Source: Paracoccaceae bacterium
GTDB lineage: Bacteria; Pseudomonadota; Alphaproteobacteria; Rhodobacterales; Rhodobacteraceae
Reading direction: 5' to 3'
DNA length: 64,000 bases
NCBI GenBank assembly: GCA_018223125.1
Contig: JAAEZA010000015.1
Location: forward strand, 1 to 64,000
This document shows, piece after piece, positions 36,925 to 45,186 of this stretch. The translations under genes and the position numbers were made by a program. The notes under the pieces were generated by a model. It was given only the letters and a program-made list of their open reading frames with translations, was not told the DNA's origin and searched no databases. Position 1 is the first letter of the stretch, and each line of letters starts with the position of its first letter.

Positions 36925-37443
36925 TTAAGCAGCGGCTGCCGCACGGCTGGACAGAACCTCGTCAATGCGGGTCTGCGCCTTCATCTCATCGTCACCCTCA
37001 ACCGCAGCGACCTCGCGTGTCAGACGCTCCAGCGCAGCTTCGTAAAGCTGACGCTCGGAATAAGACTGTTCGCGCTGGTCGTCATTGCGGTGCAGGTCGC
37101 GCACCACTTCTGCGATGGAAATCAGATCACCGGAGTTAATCTTCTGTTCGTATTCCTGCGCACGGCGGGACCACATGGCACGTTTCACACGGGCGCGCCC
37201 TTTCAGCGTGGTCATGGCCTTGGCCACAACCTCGGGGCTGGACAGGCCGCGCATGCCAACAGCCGTAGCCTTGGCAGTGGGAACCCGCAGGGTCATCTTG
37301 TCTTTTTCAAAGGCAATCACAAACAGCTCCATATGGGTGCCGGCGATTTCCTGCTCTTCGATATTTACAATCTTGCCCACACCGTGGGAGGGGTAGACGA
37401 CAAAATCGTCCGGATTGAAGTCCAAGTTCTTTTTCTTAGCCAT
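36925..37443 (-). CDS. carD: CarD/CdnL-family transcription regulator
   Basis: About 172 residues. CarD proteins bind the RNA polymerase beta subunit and stabilise open promoters, often at rRNA and growth genes. The N-terminal RNAP-interaction domain shows FVVYPSHGVGKIVNIEEQEI and AFEKDKMTLRVPTAKA; the helical C-terminal domain has MWSRRAQEYEQKINSGDL and SYSERQLYEAALERL. The start is uncertain: ATG 37443 or ATG 37452 (three residues longer), with AAGGA only two bases before the latter. A short reading frame (37462-37554) ends just upstream. Confidence 0.93.
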   Translation of the reverse strand: MAKKKNLDFNPDDFVVYPSHGVGKIVNIEEQEIAGTHMELFVIAFEKDKMTLRVPTAKATAVGMRGLSSPEVVAKAMTTLKGRARVKRAMWSRRAQEYEQKINSGDLISIAEVVRDLHRNDDQREQSYSERQLYEAALERLTREVAAVEGDDEMKAQTRIDEVLSSRAAAAA

Positions 37444-37461
37444 ATAGTCCATGGTCCTTTT

Positions 37462-37554
37462 CTAACGGCCCTTACGCCAGCCACCCGATCCGCGAGTGCC
37501 AGCATTTAACACAACGAAAGCTGCTGCCTTGGCTGAACGGGTTCGCCAATGCAT
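37462..37554 (-). CDS. Possible 30-residue upstream reading frame before carD
   Basis: ATG 37554 to TAG 37462-37464; product MHWRTRSAKAAAFVVLNAGT and a basic GSGGWRKGR end. The stop is 9 to 18 bases before the two possible carD starts, so it could be a leader peptide coupled to carD. No good ribosome site is visible and no family is recognised; chance is quite possible. Confidence 0.15.
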   Translation of the reverse strand: MHWRTRSAKAAAFVVLNAGTRGSGGWRKGR

Positions 37555-37687
37555 CAGAGCTTCAAAGCGGCAAATGAAACGGGAGCGAGCAGCCTCCGCC
37601 GTAAATCGGGCCTATTTCCGGTAATCACCATACCACAAAACCGCCCCCTTTCCTAGAGGCCGCTAAAAATGCAGATAGTCCGGTAGA

Positions 37688-38026
37688 TTATTCGCCCTTG
37701 CCAGGCTTGGGCGAGAAGTATTTCTCCATCTTGCCCTCTTCCCCGTCGCGCTCTTCGGCTTCGGGCAGCGCGTCGATCTTGGTAATCAGCACCGGCCATT
37801 TTTCCGAATACTCGCGGTTGAATTCCACCCATTTCTCCATATCCGGCTCGGTGTCCGGACGGATCGCATCTACAGGGCATTCCGGCTCACATACACCGCA
37901 GTCGATACATTCATCAGGATGAATGACCAGCATGTTTTCACCCTCGTAGAAACAATCCACAGGGCAGACTTCCACGCAATCGGTGTGTTTGCAGGCGATG
38001 CAGTTCTCGATAACCACATAAGTCAT
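37688..38026 (-). CDS. fdxA: Ferredoxin FdxA, 3Fe-4S/4Fe-4S type
   Basis: 112 residues, small cytoplasmic electron carrier. The first cluster motif is [21 protein letters not shown]; the second is [18 protein letters not shown]. This seven-iron arrangement is typical of alphaproteobacterial FdxA. The C-terminal extension (about residues 60-112, [20 protein letters not shown]) is also family-specific. It lies between carD and the S4-domain gene on the same strand, with gaps over 100 bases on both sides, so separate transcription is likely. Confidence 0.96.
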   Translation of the reverse strand: MTYVVIENCIACKHTDCVEVCPVDCFYEGENMLVIHPDECIDCGVCEPECPVDAIRPDTEPDMEKWVEFNREYSEKWPVLITKIDALPEAEERDGEEGKMEKYFSPKPGKGE

Positions 38027-38147
38027 TAGTATACTCTCAAACTTTCGGCGTTACTCGCGTTATAGGCTTGTTTTACAGTCGCGACCAGAGCGAATTTTGT
38101 CCCACCAAATCACGGTTTCGCAGGCCAAAAACACCTGCCAGAGCGAC

Positions 38148-38534
38148 CTAGACAGCACTGTTGTCCTTGAACCGGTCCATCGCGGCCCGTTCCTGCCGGT
38201 TTGGGCGCCCGCTTCGTTCGGCTTCGGGATTCGGCGGATGGTAGGGTTTGTCCTTTTTCTGCGGTGGCGACAGATCACAATAGAGCGCCTGCGCTTCCGG
38301 TGCGGGCCCGCGCCGCTCCCCGATCGCGACAACCTCTATAACCCGCACGTGATCCCCTTGCGGAAAGGTCAGCACATCACCGGCACCGATGCCGAAACTG
38401 CCTTTGGAAACCCGTTCGGAGTTCACCCGCATATGTCCGCCCGCAACCAGTTTGGCGCTGAGGCTGCGCGATTTGAAAAACCGCGCAAACCACAGCCATT
38501 TGTCAATCCGGATTGTCGGGCGGGCCGTGTTCAA
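38148..38534 (-). CDS. S4-domain RNA-binding protein (Hsp15/HslR-like)
   Basis: 128 residues. The S4 fold covers residues about 8-70: IRIDKWLWFARFFKSRSLSA with KLVAGGHMRVNSERVSKGSF, as in Hsp15, which binds stalled 50S subunits. The C-terminal ~45 residues are basic and probably disordered. The start is TTG 38534, ten bases after the helicase stop, with only a weak ribosome site; no better in-frame start was found. Coupling to the SUV3-like helicase suggests shared work on RNA or ribosomes. Confidence 0.85.
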   Translation of the reverse strand: MNTARPTIRIDKWLWFARFFKSRSLSAKLVAGGHMRVNSERVSKGSFGIGAGDVLTFPQGDHVRVIEVVAIGERRGPAPEAQALYCDLSPPQKKDKPYHPPNPEAERSGRPNRQERAAMDRFKDNSAV

Positions 38535-38544
38535 CTGTGCCGGC

Positions 38545-41316
38545 TCAGGATTTGTTCTTCAGCGCCATCAGCGCCGCAAACGGATTGTCAGGATCAATCG
38601 GCTTGTCCCTGTTCGGGGCCGGTTTGGCGCCGCGAGGTTTGCCTTTATGCTCCGGCTTTTTGCCGTTACCACGGGGTTGGCCCTTGCCCTGCCCCTTGCC
38701 TTTCGGCCCTGCGTTGCGCGCACGTCCCTGTTCGGCAGGGCGTTTCTTGGGCACCCAGCGGAAGGTGTAGAAGACTTCCATCTCGGCGGCATCCGCATCA
38801 GCTTCAACTTGTGCGGCTGTCTCTGCAGGTGCAACCTCGGCTACCTCTTCCGGGGCGACCTCCGCCGCTGTCGCCTCGGCAACCTCTGCTGGCGCGGTTT
38901 CTTGTGTTTCTTCGGAAGGCGCAGCTTCGGCAGCCTTCACCTTGGCCCGCTCGCCCCGCTCTGCGGCATAGCCGAGGCCACCCATCAGATCGGCAAACTG
39001 TTCCAGCGTCATACCGGTGATGGACAGCATATCTGCCGTTGCCTCAAACCCGCCACGGGTGTCTACAGCGCGCAGCATATCCGCCAGACGCTCCAGCATA
39101 TCAATCCGGATCGCGCGCTCGCCCGCCAGACGATACCCCGCACGGGGGTAATAGCCCTTCGGCGCATCAGCAACGGCCGGAATTGTCACCAGACCGGGGG
39201 GCGGTGCTTCCGGAAATTCGGACAGGCCTTCCTGCAAGGACCACAGAACCAGACGCAAACGGGTCGGCGCGGGTTTCAGCATCAGATGCTGGAAAATGGT
39301 GAACTGCCCGAAGCGGATACCGTGTTTGCGCAGCAGGCCCCGCGCGTCCTGATCCAGTGCCTTCACATCGTCGGCAATCACCGAACGGGGGATAACCCCG
39401 AGCGATTCTACCAGACGGAAAGCCACACCACGGGCCAGTCCGGTAACGGTTTCATCGTTTTTCAGCGCGATCAGCGGTTCGAAAACCGCTTCGATCTTGC
39501 GGTTGATAAAATGGCTCAACCGGCGGCGCAGCTTTTCTGCCACCTCTGCACCGGCCTCTTCATCGACGAAAGGTTCCACACCTGGGGACAGCGTATCGCC
39601 GCCCGCAACCAGCTTGCCCACCGCGTATTCGCCCCACATCAGGCCACCCTGTTCTGTAAAGTCGAACTCGGTGTCCGGTGCATTATAGAACCGGTCGGAC
39701 ATCAGCTTGAATTGTGGCTGCAATGCCTGCAATGCCGCAGAGCGCAGGGTCTTGGCCTCTTCACCGGTTGCTTTGGGGTCCAGTTGAAACCTGAACCCTG
39801 TCAATTTACCGGCAAACTGCCCCTCTACGGTCACTTCACCCTTGTCGTTCACTTCAGCCACAAGGCTCTCCTTCTGCTTCAACCGCCGCATCAAAACGCT
39901 GGTGCGCCGGTCGACAAATCTCTGTGTTAGCGCGCCGTGCAGCGCATCTGATAGGCGATCTTCTACTGCACGGGTTTCCCCGCGCCAATAGTTTTCATCC
40001 TGAACCCAGCCCTTTCGTTGGGCTACATAGGTCCATGTGCGGATATATGCCAGTCTTTTGGACAGGGCATCAATGTCTCCGGCAGGTTTGTCGATCCGTG
40101 CGACGCGATCCTGCAACCAGCCCTGGCTGATCTGCCCGTCCTGATGCAGGAACTCGAAAATCCGCCGCACGATGGCGTTGTGCTCGTTGAAAGAGACCTG
40201 CCGGAAATCCGGTATCTGGCAGACATCCCACAACAGACGCACGGCCGCAGGGGTGCGCGCCCGTGCGGCAACTTCCGGTATCTGGCTTAGTGCCTGCAGG
40301 GTGCGGTGGTCGTCCGCATCCCGTGTGCGGGCCAGTTGCATCTCGCCCGACGGAGCAGACAGGGAATTGAGCAAAGCCTCCAGTGTGCCGAACTCCAGAC
40401 GGTTGTTGCGCCATTGCAGCTTCCGGATCGGGGTAAAACGGTGGCTTTCAATCGCTTCAACCACCTCGGGGTCCAATGGCGGCGCCTCTCCGGTCACACC
40501 GAAAGTCCCGTTGTTCGTGTGGCGCCCTGCCCGACCGGCGATCTGGCTCAACTCGTTTGGCATCAAATGCCGCATCTTGCGCCCGTCAAATTTGGTCAGA
40601 CTGGAAAAAGCCACATGGTTCACATCCAGATTAAGCCCCATACCAATGGCATCGGTCGCCACCAGATATTCCACGTCACCATTCTGGTACATCTCCACCT
40701 GTGCATTGCGCGTTCGGGGTGAAAGCGCGCCCATCACCACAGCCGCCCCGCCCTTCTGGCGGCGCAGCAATTCCGCAATCGCATAGACATTTTCAACCGA
40801 AAACCCGACAATTGCAGAGCGGGCGGGCATCCGGCTTGTCTTTTTCGGACCTGTATAGCTGAGCTGCGAAAATCTCTCGCGGCGCATGAACTCTGCTTTC
40901 GGCACCAGTTGCGCGATCACACCGCGCATGGTTTCAGCCCCCAGAAACAATGTCTCGTGGCTGCCCCGCATATGCAGCAGCCGGTCTGTAAACACATGCC
41001 CCCGCTCCGGATCAGCGCACAGCTGGACTTCGTCAATGGCGACAAAATCCGCACCGATCCCCTGCGGCATGGCCTCGACCGTGCAAACCCAATAGGCCGC
41101 ACGGGGCGGCACGATCCGCTCTTCTCCGGTTACCAGCGCCACCACCGACGGGCCGCGCAGCGCGACGATCTTGTCGTAAACCTCCCGCGCCAGCAAACGC
41201 AGGGGCAGGCCGATGACGCCTGTGCGATGCGCCAGCATACGCTCGATCGCATAATGGGTTTTTCCGGTGTTGGTAGGCCCCAGAACCGCACAGACGCGCG
41301 CAGGCAGATTAGACAT
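38545..41316 (-). CDS. SUV3-like DEAD/DEAH-box RNA helicase
   Basis: 923 residues. Helicase motifs: Walker A GPTNTGKT at residues 13-20, motif II as DEVQ (FVAIDEVQLCADPERGH), and motif VI QIAGRAGRHTN. The overall order matches the mitochondrial SUV3 degradosome helicase and its alphaproteobacterial relatives. From about residue 760 the chain becomes Ala/Glu-rich and then a Lys/Gly-rich tail (GPKGKGQGKGQPRGNGKK), both likely disordered and RNA-contacting. It is upstream of and nearly joined to the S4-domain gene. Role in RNA turnover is inferred from family. Confidence 0.9.
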   Translation of the reverse strand: MSNLPARVCAVLGPTNTGKTHYAIERMLAHRTGVIGLPLRLLAREVYDKIVALRGPSVVALVTGEERIVPPRAAYWVCTVEAMPQGIGADFVAIDEVQLCADPERGHVFTDRLLHMRGSHETLFLGAETMRGVIAQLVPKAEFMRRERFSQLSYTGPKKTSRMPARSAIVGFSVENVYAIAELLRRQKGGAAVVMGALSPRTRNAQVEMYQNGDVEYLVATDAIGMGLNLDVNHVAFSSLTKFDGRKMRHLMPNELSQIAGRAGRHTNNGTFGVTGEAPPLDPEVVEAIESHRFTPIRKLQWRNNRLEFGTLEALLNSLSAPSGEMQLARTRDADDHRTLQALSQIPEVAARARTPAAVRLLWDVCQIPDFRQVSFNEHNAIVRRIFEFLHQDGQISQGWLQDRVARIDKPAGDIDALSKRLAYIRTWTYVAQRKGWVQDENYWRGETRAVEDRLSDALHGALTQRFVDRRTSVLMRRLKQKESLVAEVNDKGEVTVEGQFAGKLTGFRFQLDPKATGEEAKTLRSAALQALQPQFKLMSDRFYNAPDTEFDFTEQGGLMWGEYAVGKLVAGGDTLSPGVEPFVDEEAGAEVAEKLRRRLSHFINRKIEAVFEPLIALKNDETVTGLARGVAFRLVESLGVIPRSVIADDVKALDQDARGLLRKHGIRFGQFTIFQHLMLKPAPTRLRLVLWSLQEGLSEFPEAPPPGLVTIPAVADAPKGYYPRAGYRLAGERAIRIDMLERLADMLRAVDTRGGFEATADMLSITGMTLEQFADLMGGLGYAAERGERAKVKAAEAAPSEETQETAPAEVAEATAAEVAPEEVAEVAPAETAAQVEADADAAEMEVFYTFRWVPKKRPAEQGRARNAGPKGKGQGKGQPRGNGKKPEHKGKPRGAKPAPNRDKPIDPDNPFAALMALKNKS

Positions 41317-41394
41317 GATATACGGCTTCCAGATTCTCGAGGGTCACATCTACACCGAAACAAAGGCCGGCCTCAACCGCAGACCCCTACAGAC

Positions 41395-41437
41395 TTCAAT
41401 GTTCCCCAAATACTCCTGTTGGTGCGGCCGCAACAGG
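41395..41437 (-). repeat. Gene-end element, copy C
   Basis: On the minus strand CCTGTTG, an 8-base loop, CAACAGG, then AGTATTTGGGGAAC ATTGAA. It follows the TPR gene by 17 bases. The part from GGAGTATTTGGGG to ATTGAA (22 bases) is identical to copy D at 57299-57337, about 16 kb away. Likely a terminator. Confidence 0.6.
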
Positions 41438-41453
41438 GACTGCGGCAATCGGC

Positions 41454-42020
41454 CTAAAGCGCCACGCCTTCAAGATCGGCCTCCAACCGTTCAATGGCCG
41501 GCTCCACTTCGGGGCGGTTGGGGTGGATTTCGCGCACCTGCTTGTAAACCTCCAGCGCATCCTTCTTGCGCTCCAGCCGCTCGAGAATAAGTGCGAGCCC
41601 CATCAGTGCACGAAAATGGCGGGGTTCCAGCAACAGCGTCTGGCGGATATCCACCATGGACAGACCGTAGCGGTCTTTGGCGAACCAGGCGGTGGCCCGC
41701 GCGTTCCAGCCTTCTGCAAATTCGGGTGCGTGGTCGATCAGCGCCGAAAAATGCATGATTGCCGTATCGAAATCACCCTCCCGCAAGGCATCGCGGCCCC
41801 GCTCCAGCAAAAGGTCCATGGCGGCAGAGCCGGATTTCGACCACTCCTGAAAGATCTGCTTTTCAACGCTTTCCCACTGGTCCGGTCCGGCGGTCTTCAA
41901 CTGTTCGAACAATTCGTCCAAAGTTTCGGTTTGCCCTAACGCAGAAGTTGCGGCAGATTGCATCCCGAAGATGATCGAGATTGATGAGATTAACGCCACG
42001 GCACGGTTTGCAGTTTTCAT
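41454..42020 (-). CDS. Periplasmic TPR protein
   Basis: 188 residues. A Sec signal (LISSISIIFGMQSAATSALG) precedes a start region TETLDELFEQLKTAGPDQWE and about three tetratricopeptide units (residues 70-175), for example YGLSMVDIRQTLLLEPRHF. TPR domains carry protein-protein contacts, so it is probably a periplasmic scaffold; partner unknown. It is divergent from the SCP2 gene 74 bases away and precedes the helicase on its own strand by 137 bases with a terminator-like element between. Confidence 0.85.
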   Translation of the reverse strand: MKTANRAVALISSISIIFGMQSAATSALGQTETLDELFEQLKTAGPDQWESVEKQIFQEWSKSGSAAMDLLLERGRDALREGDFDTAIMHFSALIDHAPEFAEGWNARATAWFAKDRYGLSMVDIRQTLLLEPRHFRALMGLALILERLERKKDALEVYKQVREIHPNRPEVEPAIERLEADLEGVAL

Positions 42021-42094
42021 AAAGAGTCACCATGTTTGGTTCTGCATATCAAATTAGGTCAAAACCAGAAAATTGAAACCCGAAAGGATCAAAC

Positions 42095-42385
42095 ATGAGT
42101 GATGTAATCAACCAGGCGGTCGAAGCGCTGAACGCGAAACTCGGCGGGGGCGGCTTTGACGGCTCTGTCAAAGTTGAAATCACCGGCGAAGGCTCGCTGG
42201 TTGTGGACTCGGACGGTGCACGCGCCGGTGACGAGGAAACAGATTGCACCCTGACCGCAGACGCCGAGACTTTCGTTGGCATGATGGACGGCGATGTGAA
42301 CCCGACCTCTGCTTTCATGACAGGCAAACTGGCAGTGGATGGCGATATGGGCGTTGCCATGAAACTGGGCACATTGCTGGCCTGA
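42095..42385 (+). CDS. SCP2 sterol-binding domain protein
   Basis: 96 residues, a single SCP2 domain: DGSVKVEITGEGSLVVDSDG then CTLTADAETFVGMMDGDVNP and FMTGKLAVDGDMGVAMKLG, the usual end of the fold. Stand-alone bacterial SCP2 proteins bind lipids or acyl-CoA in the cytoplasm. The ribosome site GAAAGGA precedes the ATG. It lies 99 bases before a lysophospholipase-like gene on the same strand, so a common job in lipid handling is possible. Confidence 0.9.
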   Translation: MSDVINQAVEALNAKLGGGGFDGSVKVEITGEGSLVVDSDGARAGDEETDCTLTADAETFVGMMDGDVNPTSAFMTGKLAVDGDMGVAMKLGTLLA

Positions 42386-42484
42386 TCCGGAAGGGCTGCG
42401 CCCCGCCCTGTGAAAAACATACCGGCAGCGAGAAATTTCGGTGCCGGATACCGCCAAGACAGGCCCGAAAAGGAAGCCGCACCG

Positions 42485-43411
42485 ATGGAAGCCGCACCGT
42501 TGCACACCGATCTGGAGCGTATGCCCGAAGGCGGAAAAGCCTACTGGCGGAAATGCGCAGACGGAACCCGCATTCGCGTTGCGGTCTGGCAGGGCAGCGG
42601 TGACAAAACGGTTCTTGTGTTTCCGGGGCGCACCGAATTCATCGAAAAATACGGCGACGTGACGGACCGTCTGCTGGATCGCGGCTATAGTGTGGCAGTG
42701 GTGGACTGGCGCGGGCAGGGCCTGTCGGACCGCCATCCCGTGCATCCGCCGATGGGCTGGGTGAAAGAGTTCAGCGACTACCAGCTGGATGTGGCCGAGG
42801 TACTGGCGCTGGTCCGTGATACCGGCCTCCCCGATCCTTACGCAATGATTGCCCATTCCATGGGCGGTGCCATCGGCCTGCGCGCCCTACTGGACGGTTT
42901 GCCGGTTGAAAAAGCGATTTTCAGTGCGCCCATGTGGGACATCTACGTCGCCTCCCATATGCGGGTACCTGCATGGATCGTTTCGACGTTCGGGCCCGGT
43001 ATCGGGCTGGGCCAACGGTTCGTTCCAACTGGTGGGCCGTCGAATTACGTTCAGGAACAGCCCTTTGAAGGCAATGCCCTGACCAATGACAAAGACAGCT
43101 ATGCTGTCATGCAAAGCCATATCAATCAACATCCGGAAATGGGGTTGGGCGGCCCGTCGGTTCACTGGCTGAACCGCGCCAAACGGGAAACCCGTGCCTT
43201 ACAGGCCGCTGCACCTCCGACGCAGGACTGTTTGTGTTTTCTCGGCTCCAAGGAAGCGATCGTCTCCAAGGATGCGATCAGGCGTATCATGGGCAAGTGG
43301 ACCAATGGCAATCTGGTTGAACTGGAAGGTGCCCAACACGAAGTTCTGATGGAAGAACCCCATGTAATAAAGCAGGTCTGGCTGGAAATTGACGCCCATC
43401 TGGACGAATAA
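42485..43411 (+). CDS. Alpha/beta hydrolase, lysophospholipase (PldB-like)
   Basis: 308 residues. The nucleophile elbow AHSMGG carries Ser125; the oxyanion region is VLVFPGRTEFIEKYGDV, a hallmark of the monoglyceride/lysophospholipase group, with VVDWRGQGLSDR. The triad His is in EGAQHEVLMEEP and the Asp is likely in the preceding strand. ATG 42485 was chosen (AAGGA ten bases upstream); the open frame begins at 42410 but lacks support. It is next to an SCP2 lipid-binding gene. Confidence 0.88.
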   Translation: MEAAPLHTDLERMPEGGKAYWRKCADGTRIRVAVWQGSGDKTVLVFPGRTEFIEKYGDVTDRLLDRGYSVAVVDWRGQGLSDRHPVHPPMGWVKEFSDYQLDVAEVLALVRDTGLPDPYAMIAHSMGGAIGLRALLDGLPVEKAIFSAPMWDIYVASHMRVPAWIVSTFGPGIGLGQRFVPTGGPSNYVQEQPFEGNALTNDKDSYAVMQSHINQHPEMGLGGPSVHWLNRAKRETRALQAAAPPTQDCLCFLGSKEAIVSKDAIRRIMGKWTNGNLVELEGAQHEVLMEEPHVIKQVWLEIDAHLDE

Positions 43412-43481
43412 CCCTTTCCAAGACGGCTGATTCCCACTACAGCGGCGTCTTGAACTTTGCTGATCCAAGGAGCGATCTGTT

Positions 43482-43811
43482 ATGCCTACTCTGAAACCCG
43501 GCGATTTGGCCGCACTTATTTCCGGCTCCCCCCGTATGGCGGTTGAAGCTGTGGACGGGGATGCCGTCTCTCTCGTCTGGTGCAACGAAGGCGTGATCCA
43601 CCGAGACACCTTTGACGCCATCCTGCTGAAAAAATGGGAAACCCGCGAGGGTGACGACCGTGGCGGAAAACGTCCTTTCGACAAAGGCGGTCGCGGTGGT
43701 GATCGTGGTGGCGACAGAGGCGGTGATCGCGGCGGCGACCGTGGTGGTGATCGTGGTAAAACCGGCTGGCACGGCAAACCACGCGAGAAGTCCCACTTCC
43801 GTAAAGACTAA
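43482..43811 (+). CDS. YodC-like (DUF2158) protein with RGGD-repeat tail
   Basis: 109 residues. Residues 1-55 resemble the small DUF2158/YodC fold: LKPGDLAALISGSPRMAVEA, then DAVSLVWCNEGVIHRDTF, and a Leu/Trp end. From about residue 63 the chain is made of five near-identical GGDR units, coded by 12-base repeats (43688-43757), then a basic HGKPREKSHFRKD end. RGG-type tails often bind RNA; function here is unknown. It stands between the lysophospholipase and the convergent CysZ-like gene, with gene-end element B after it. Confidence 0.75.
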   Translation: MPTLKPGDLAALISGSPRMAVEAVDGDAVSLVWCNEGVIHRDTFDAILLKKWETREGDDRGGKRPFDKGGRGGDRGGDRGGDRGGDRGGDRGKTGWHGKPREKSHFRKD

Positions 43812-43849
43812 GGCATCAGGTCTTCTGTCGGGGCGCTGCGAAAATTTTA

Positions 43850-43886
43850 CAGCGCTCCGCGCGGGGATATTTGACGCCAGAAGAAA
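43850..43886 (+). repeat. Gene-end element, copy B
   Basis: CAGCGCTCCGCGCGGGGATA then TTTGACGCCAGAAGAAAG. It lies after the YodC-like gene and matches copy A (13647-13684, minus) in all but three of about 34 bases. A preceding GCGCTG/CAGCGC hairpin (43833-43855) overlaps its start. Probably a terminator of the YodC-like gene. Confidence 0.6.
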
Positions 43887-43918
43887 GCCGGGCCGTTCAG
43901 GATCCGGCTTTTTGCGTT

Positions 43919-44611
43919 TCAGGGCACCGGATTGCCCGTTTTGTTCACACGGTGGAACAGGTGGGTGAAGGTAGCGACGCCCAGAACCGGAATGACGAGG
44001 TTCAGGACCGGCACAGTCAACGGGATTGCCATCATTGCCCCTGCCAGCCAGATCTGCCCGCGATGACGGGCGCGAAGCTGCTTGGCCCCAGCCCGCCCCA
44101 GCCGCCGCATGGCGACCATCTGGAAATATTCGCGCCCCAGCATCACGCCGTTCACAGCCCAGAACACCAGTGGCGCGGCCAGAGTGGACAATAGGTAAAT
44201 CACCAGCGCCAGCAGGTTCACAAGCACCAGCAACCCGAAAAAGCCGAGCGCATCCATCAGGGTTTCCGAGAAGGAAACCGACTGGGCCGGTTCCAATGCG
44301 GGGAAGTGTTTCGCCTCAACAGCATCCACCACCTGATCAAGGAAGAAACCGGTGAACAGGGACGCCACCGGCACCATAAGGATGACTGAAAGGCCGATCA
44401 TCGCCACCAGTACAAAACCGGACAGCAGCGTGGAAAGCCAGCCGATTTCACCGAACCACGGCAAGCTGACGCTGTCGGGCAGCAGGAATTGCACCCCTGT
44501 CGTCACACCGGCCAGCAACAGAACCGTCAGGCCGATCCCGCGCAGCAGGACACTTCGAAACTTCGGATCTCCGATCTGGCCGAGCGCTTTGGCAAAATCG
44601 TCGAAAATCAT
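43919..44611 (-). CDS. EI24-domain membrane protein (CysZ-like)
   Basis: 230 residues with four to six membrane segments (VLLRGIGLTVLLLAGVTTGV, FVLVAMIGLSVILMVPVASL, LLVLVNLLALVIYLL, LAGAMMAIPLTVPVLNLVI). The start FDDFAKALGQIGDPKFRSV is typical of the EI24/CysZ family, which includes sulfate-uptake proteins. ATG 44611 overlaps the nitroreductase stop by four bases (ATGA), which fixes the start. It has no sulfate genes around it, so function is open. Confidence 0.82.
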   Translation of the reverse strand: MIFDDFAKALGQIGDPKFRSVLLRGIGLTVLLLAGVTTGVQFLLPDSVSLPWFGEIGWLSTLLSGFVLVAMIGLSVILMVPVASLFTGFFLDQVVDAVEAKHFPALEPAQSVSFSETLMDALGFFGLLVLVNLLALVIYLLSTLAAPLVFWAVNGVMLGREYFQMVAMRRLGRAGAKQLRARHRGQIWLAGAMMAIPLTVPVLNLVIPVLGVATFTHLFHRVNKTGNPVP

Positions 44612-45186
44612 GTCTCCACCCAAGTTGCAATCGCGGTTAAGTCAGGTCGTTTGCGGTCTGCCGGTTCCGATTTCGGTGTGCCCACAAAGATAAATCCGGC
44701 GACATATTCTTCGGGCTTCAACCCCATGTTGGCCTGAAGGAACGGATGATCGAACGCGGCCCAACCGGTGATCCAGTTCGCCCCCCAGCCACTGGCAAGC
44801 GCCGCGTTCAACACGCTGAGACAACATGCGCCAACGGCGAGGGTCTGCTCCACCTCGGGGATCGCCTCCTCCGGTTTCAGGCTGGCCACCACAGCAATAC
44901 CAAGCGGCGCATTGGAGAAATTGAAAACTGCCTTTTCGATCTTGTCCTGCGGCAGGCCGATGCTTTCACCGTATCCCTGAACCGCGGTTCCAAGACGGCT
45001 GAGAGCGGCATCCTGCAACACCACAAAGCGGAAAGGCTCCAGCATTTTGTGATCGGGCACGCGGGCGCCTGCGGTCAGGATGGTTTCCACCTCATCGCGG
45101 TCGGGCACCGGATGGGTCAGTGTTTTATGAGAGGTCGAGCGGCGCGTCAGCATGAACTCCAGCGCTTGCGCATTCTTCTTGGGCAT
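44608..45186 (-). CDS. Nitroreductase family protein
   Basis: 192 residues, FMN-dependent NAD(P)H oxidoreductase fold. FMLTRRSTSHKTLTHPVPDR at the N-terminus contains the RRS phosphate-binding motif; GARVPDHKMLEPFRFVVL and GWGANWITGWAAFD with EEYVAGFIFVG are further family marks. It resembles the YdjA-like short type. ATG 45186 shares one base with the stop of the acetyltransferase gene (TAATG), so the two genes are coupled. Substrate unknown. Confidence 0.88.
   Translation of the reverse strand: MPKKNAQALEFMLTRRSTSHKTLTHPVPDRDEVETILTAGARVPDHKMLEPFRFVVLQDAALSRLGTAVQGYGESIGLPQDKIEKAVFNFSNAPLGIAVVASLKPEEAIPEVEQTLAVGACCLSVLNAALASGWGANWITGWAAFDHPFLQANMGLKPEEYVAGFIFVGTPKSEPADRKRPDLTAIATWVET

Noticed and set aside
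37453-37687. tRNA or small RNA gene in the carD-fdxA gap
   Set aside because: No cloverleaf arms, no TTCGA-type T loop and no clear terminator hairpin were found by eye.
43684-43757. Array of short DNA repeats that might suggest a CRISPR or intergenic repeat
   Set aside because: The 12-base units are inside a reading frame and encode GGDR; there are no spacers.
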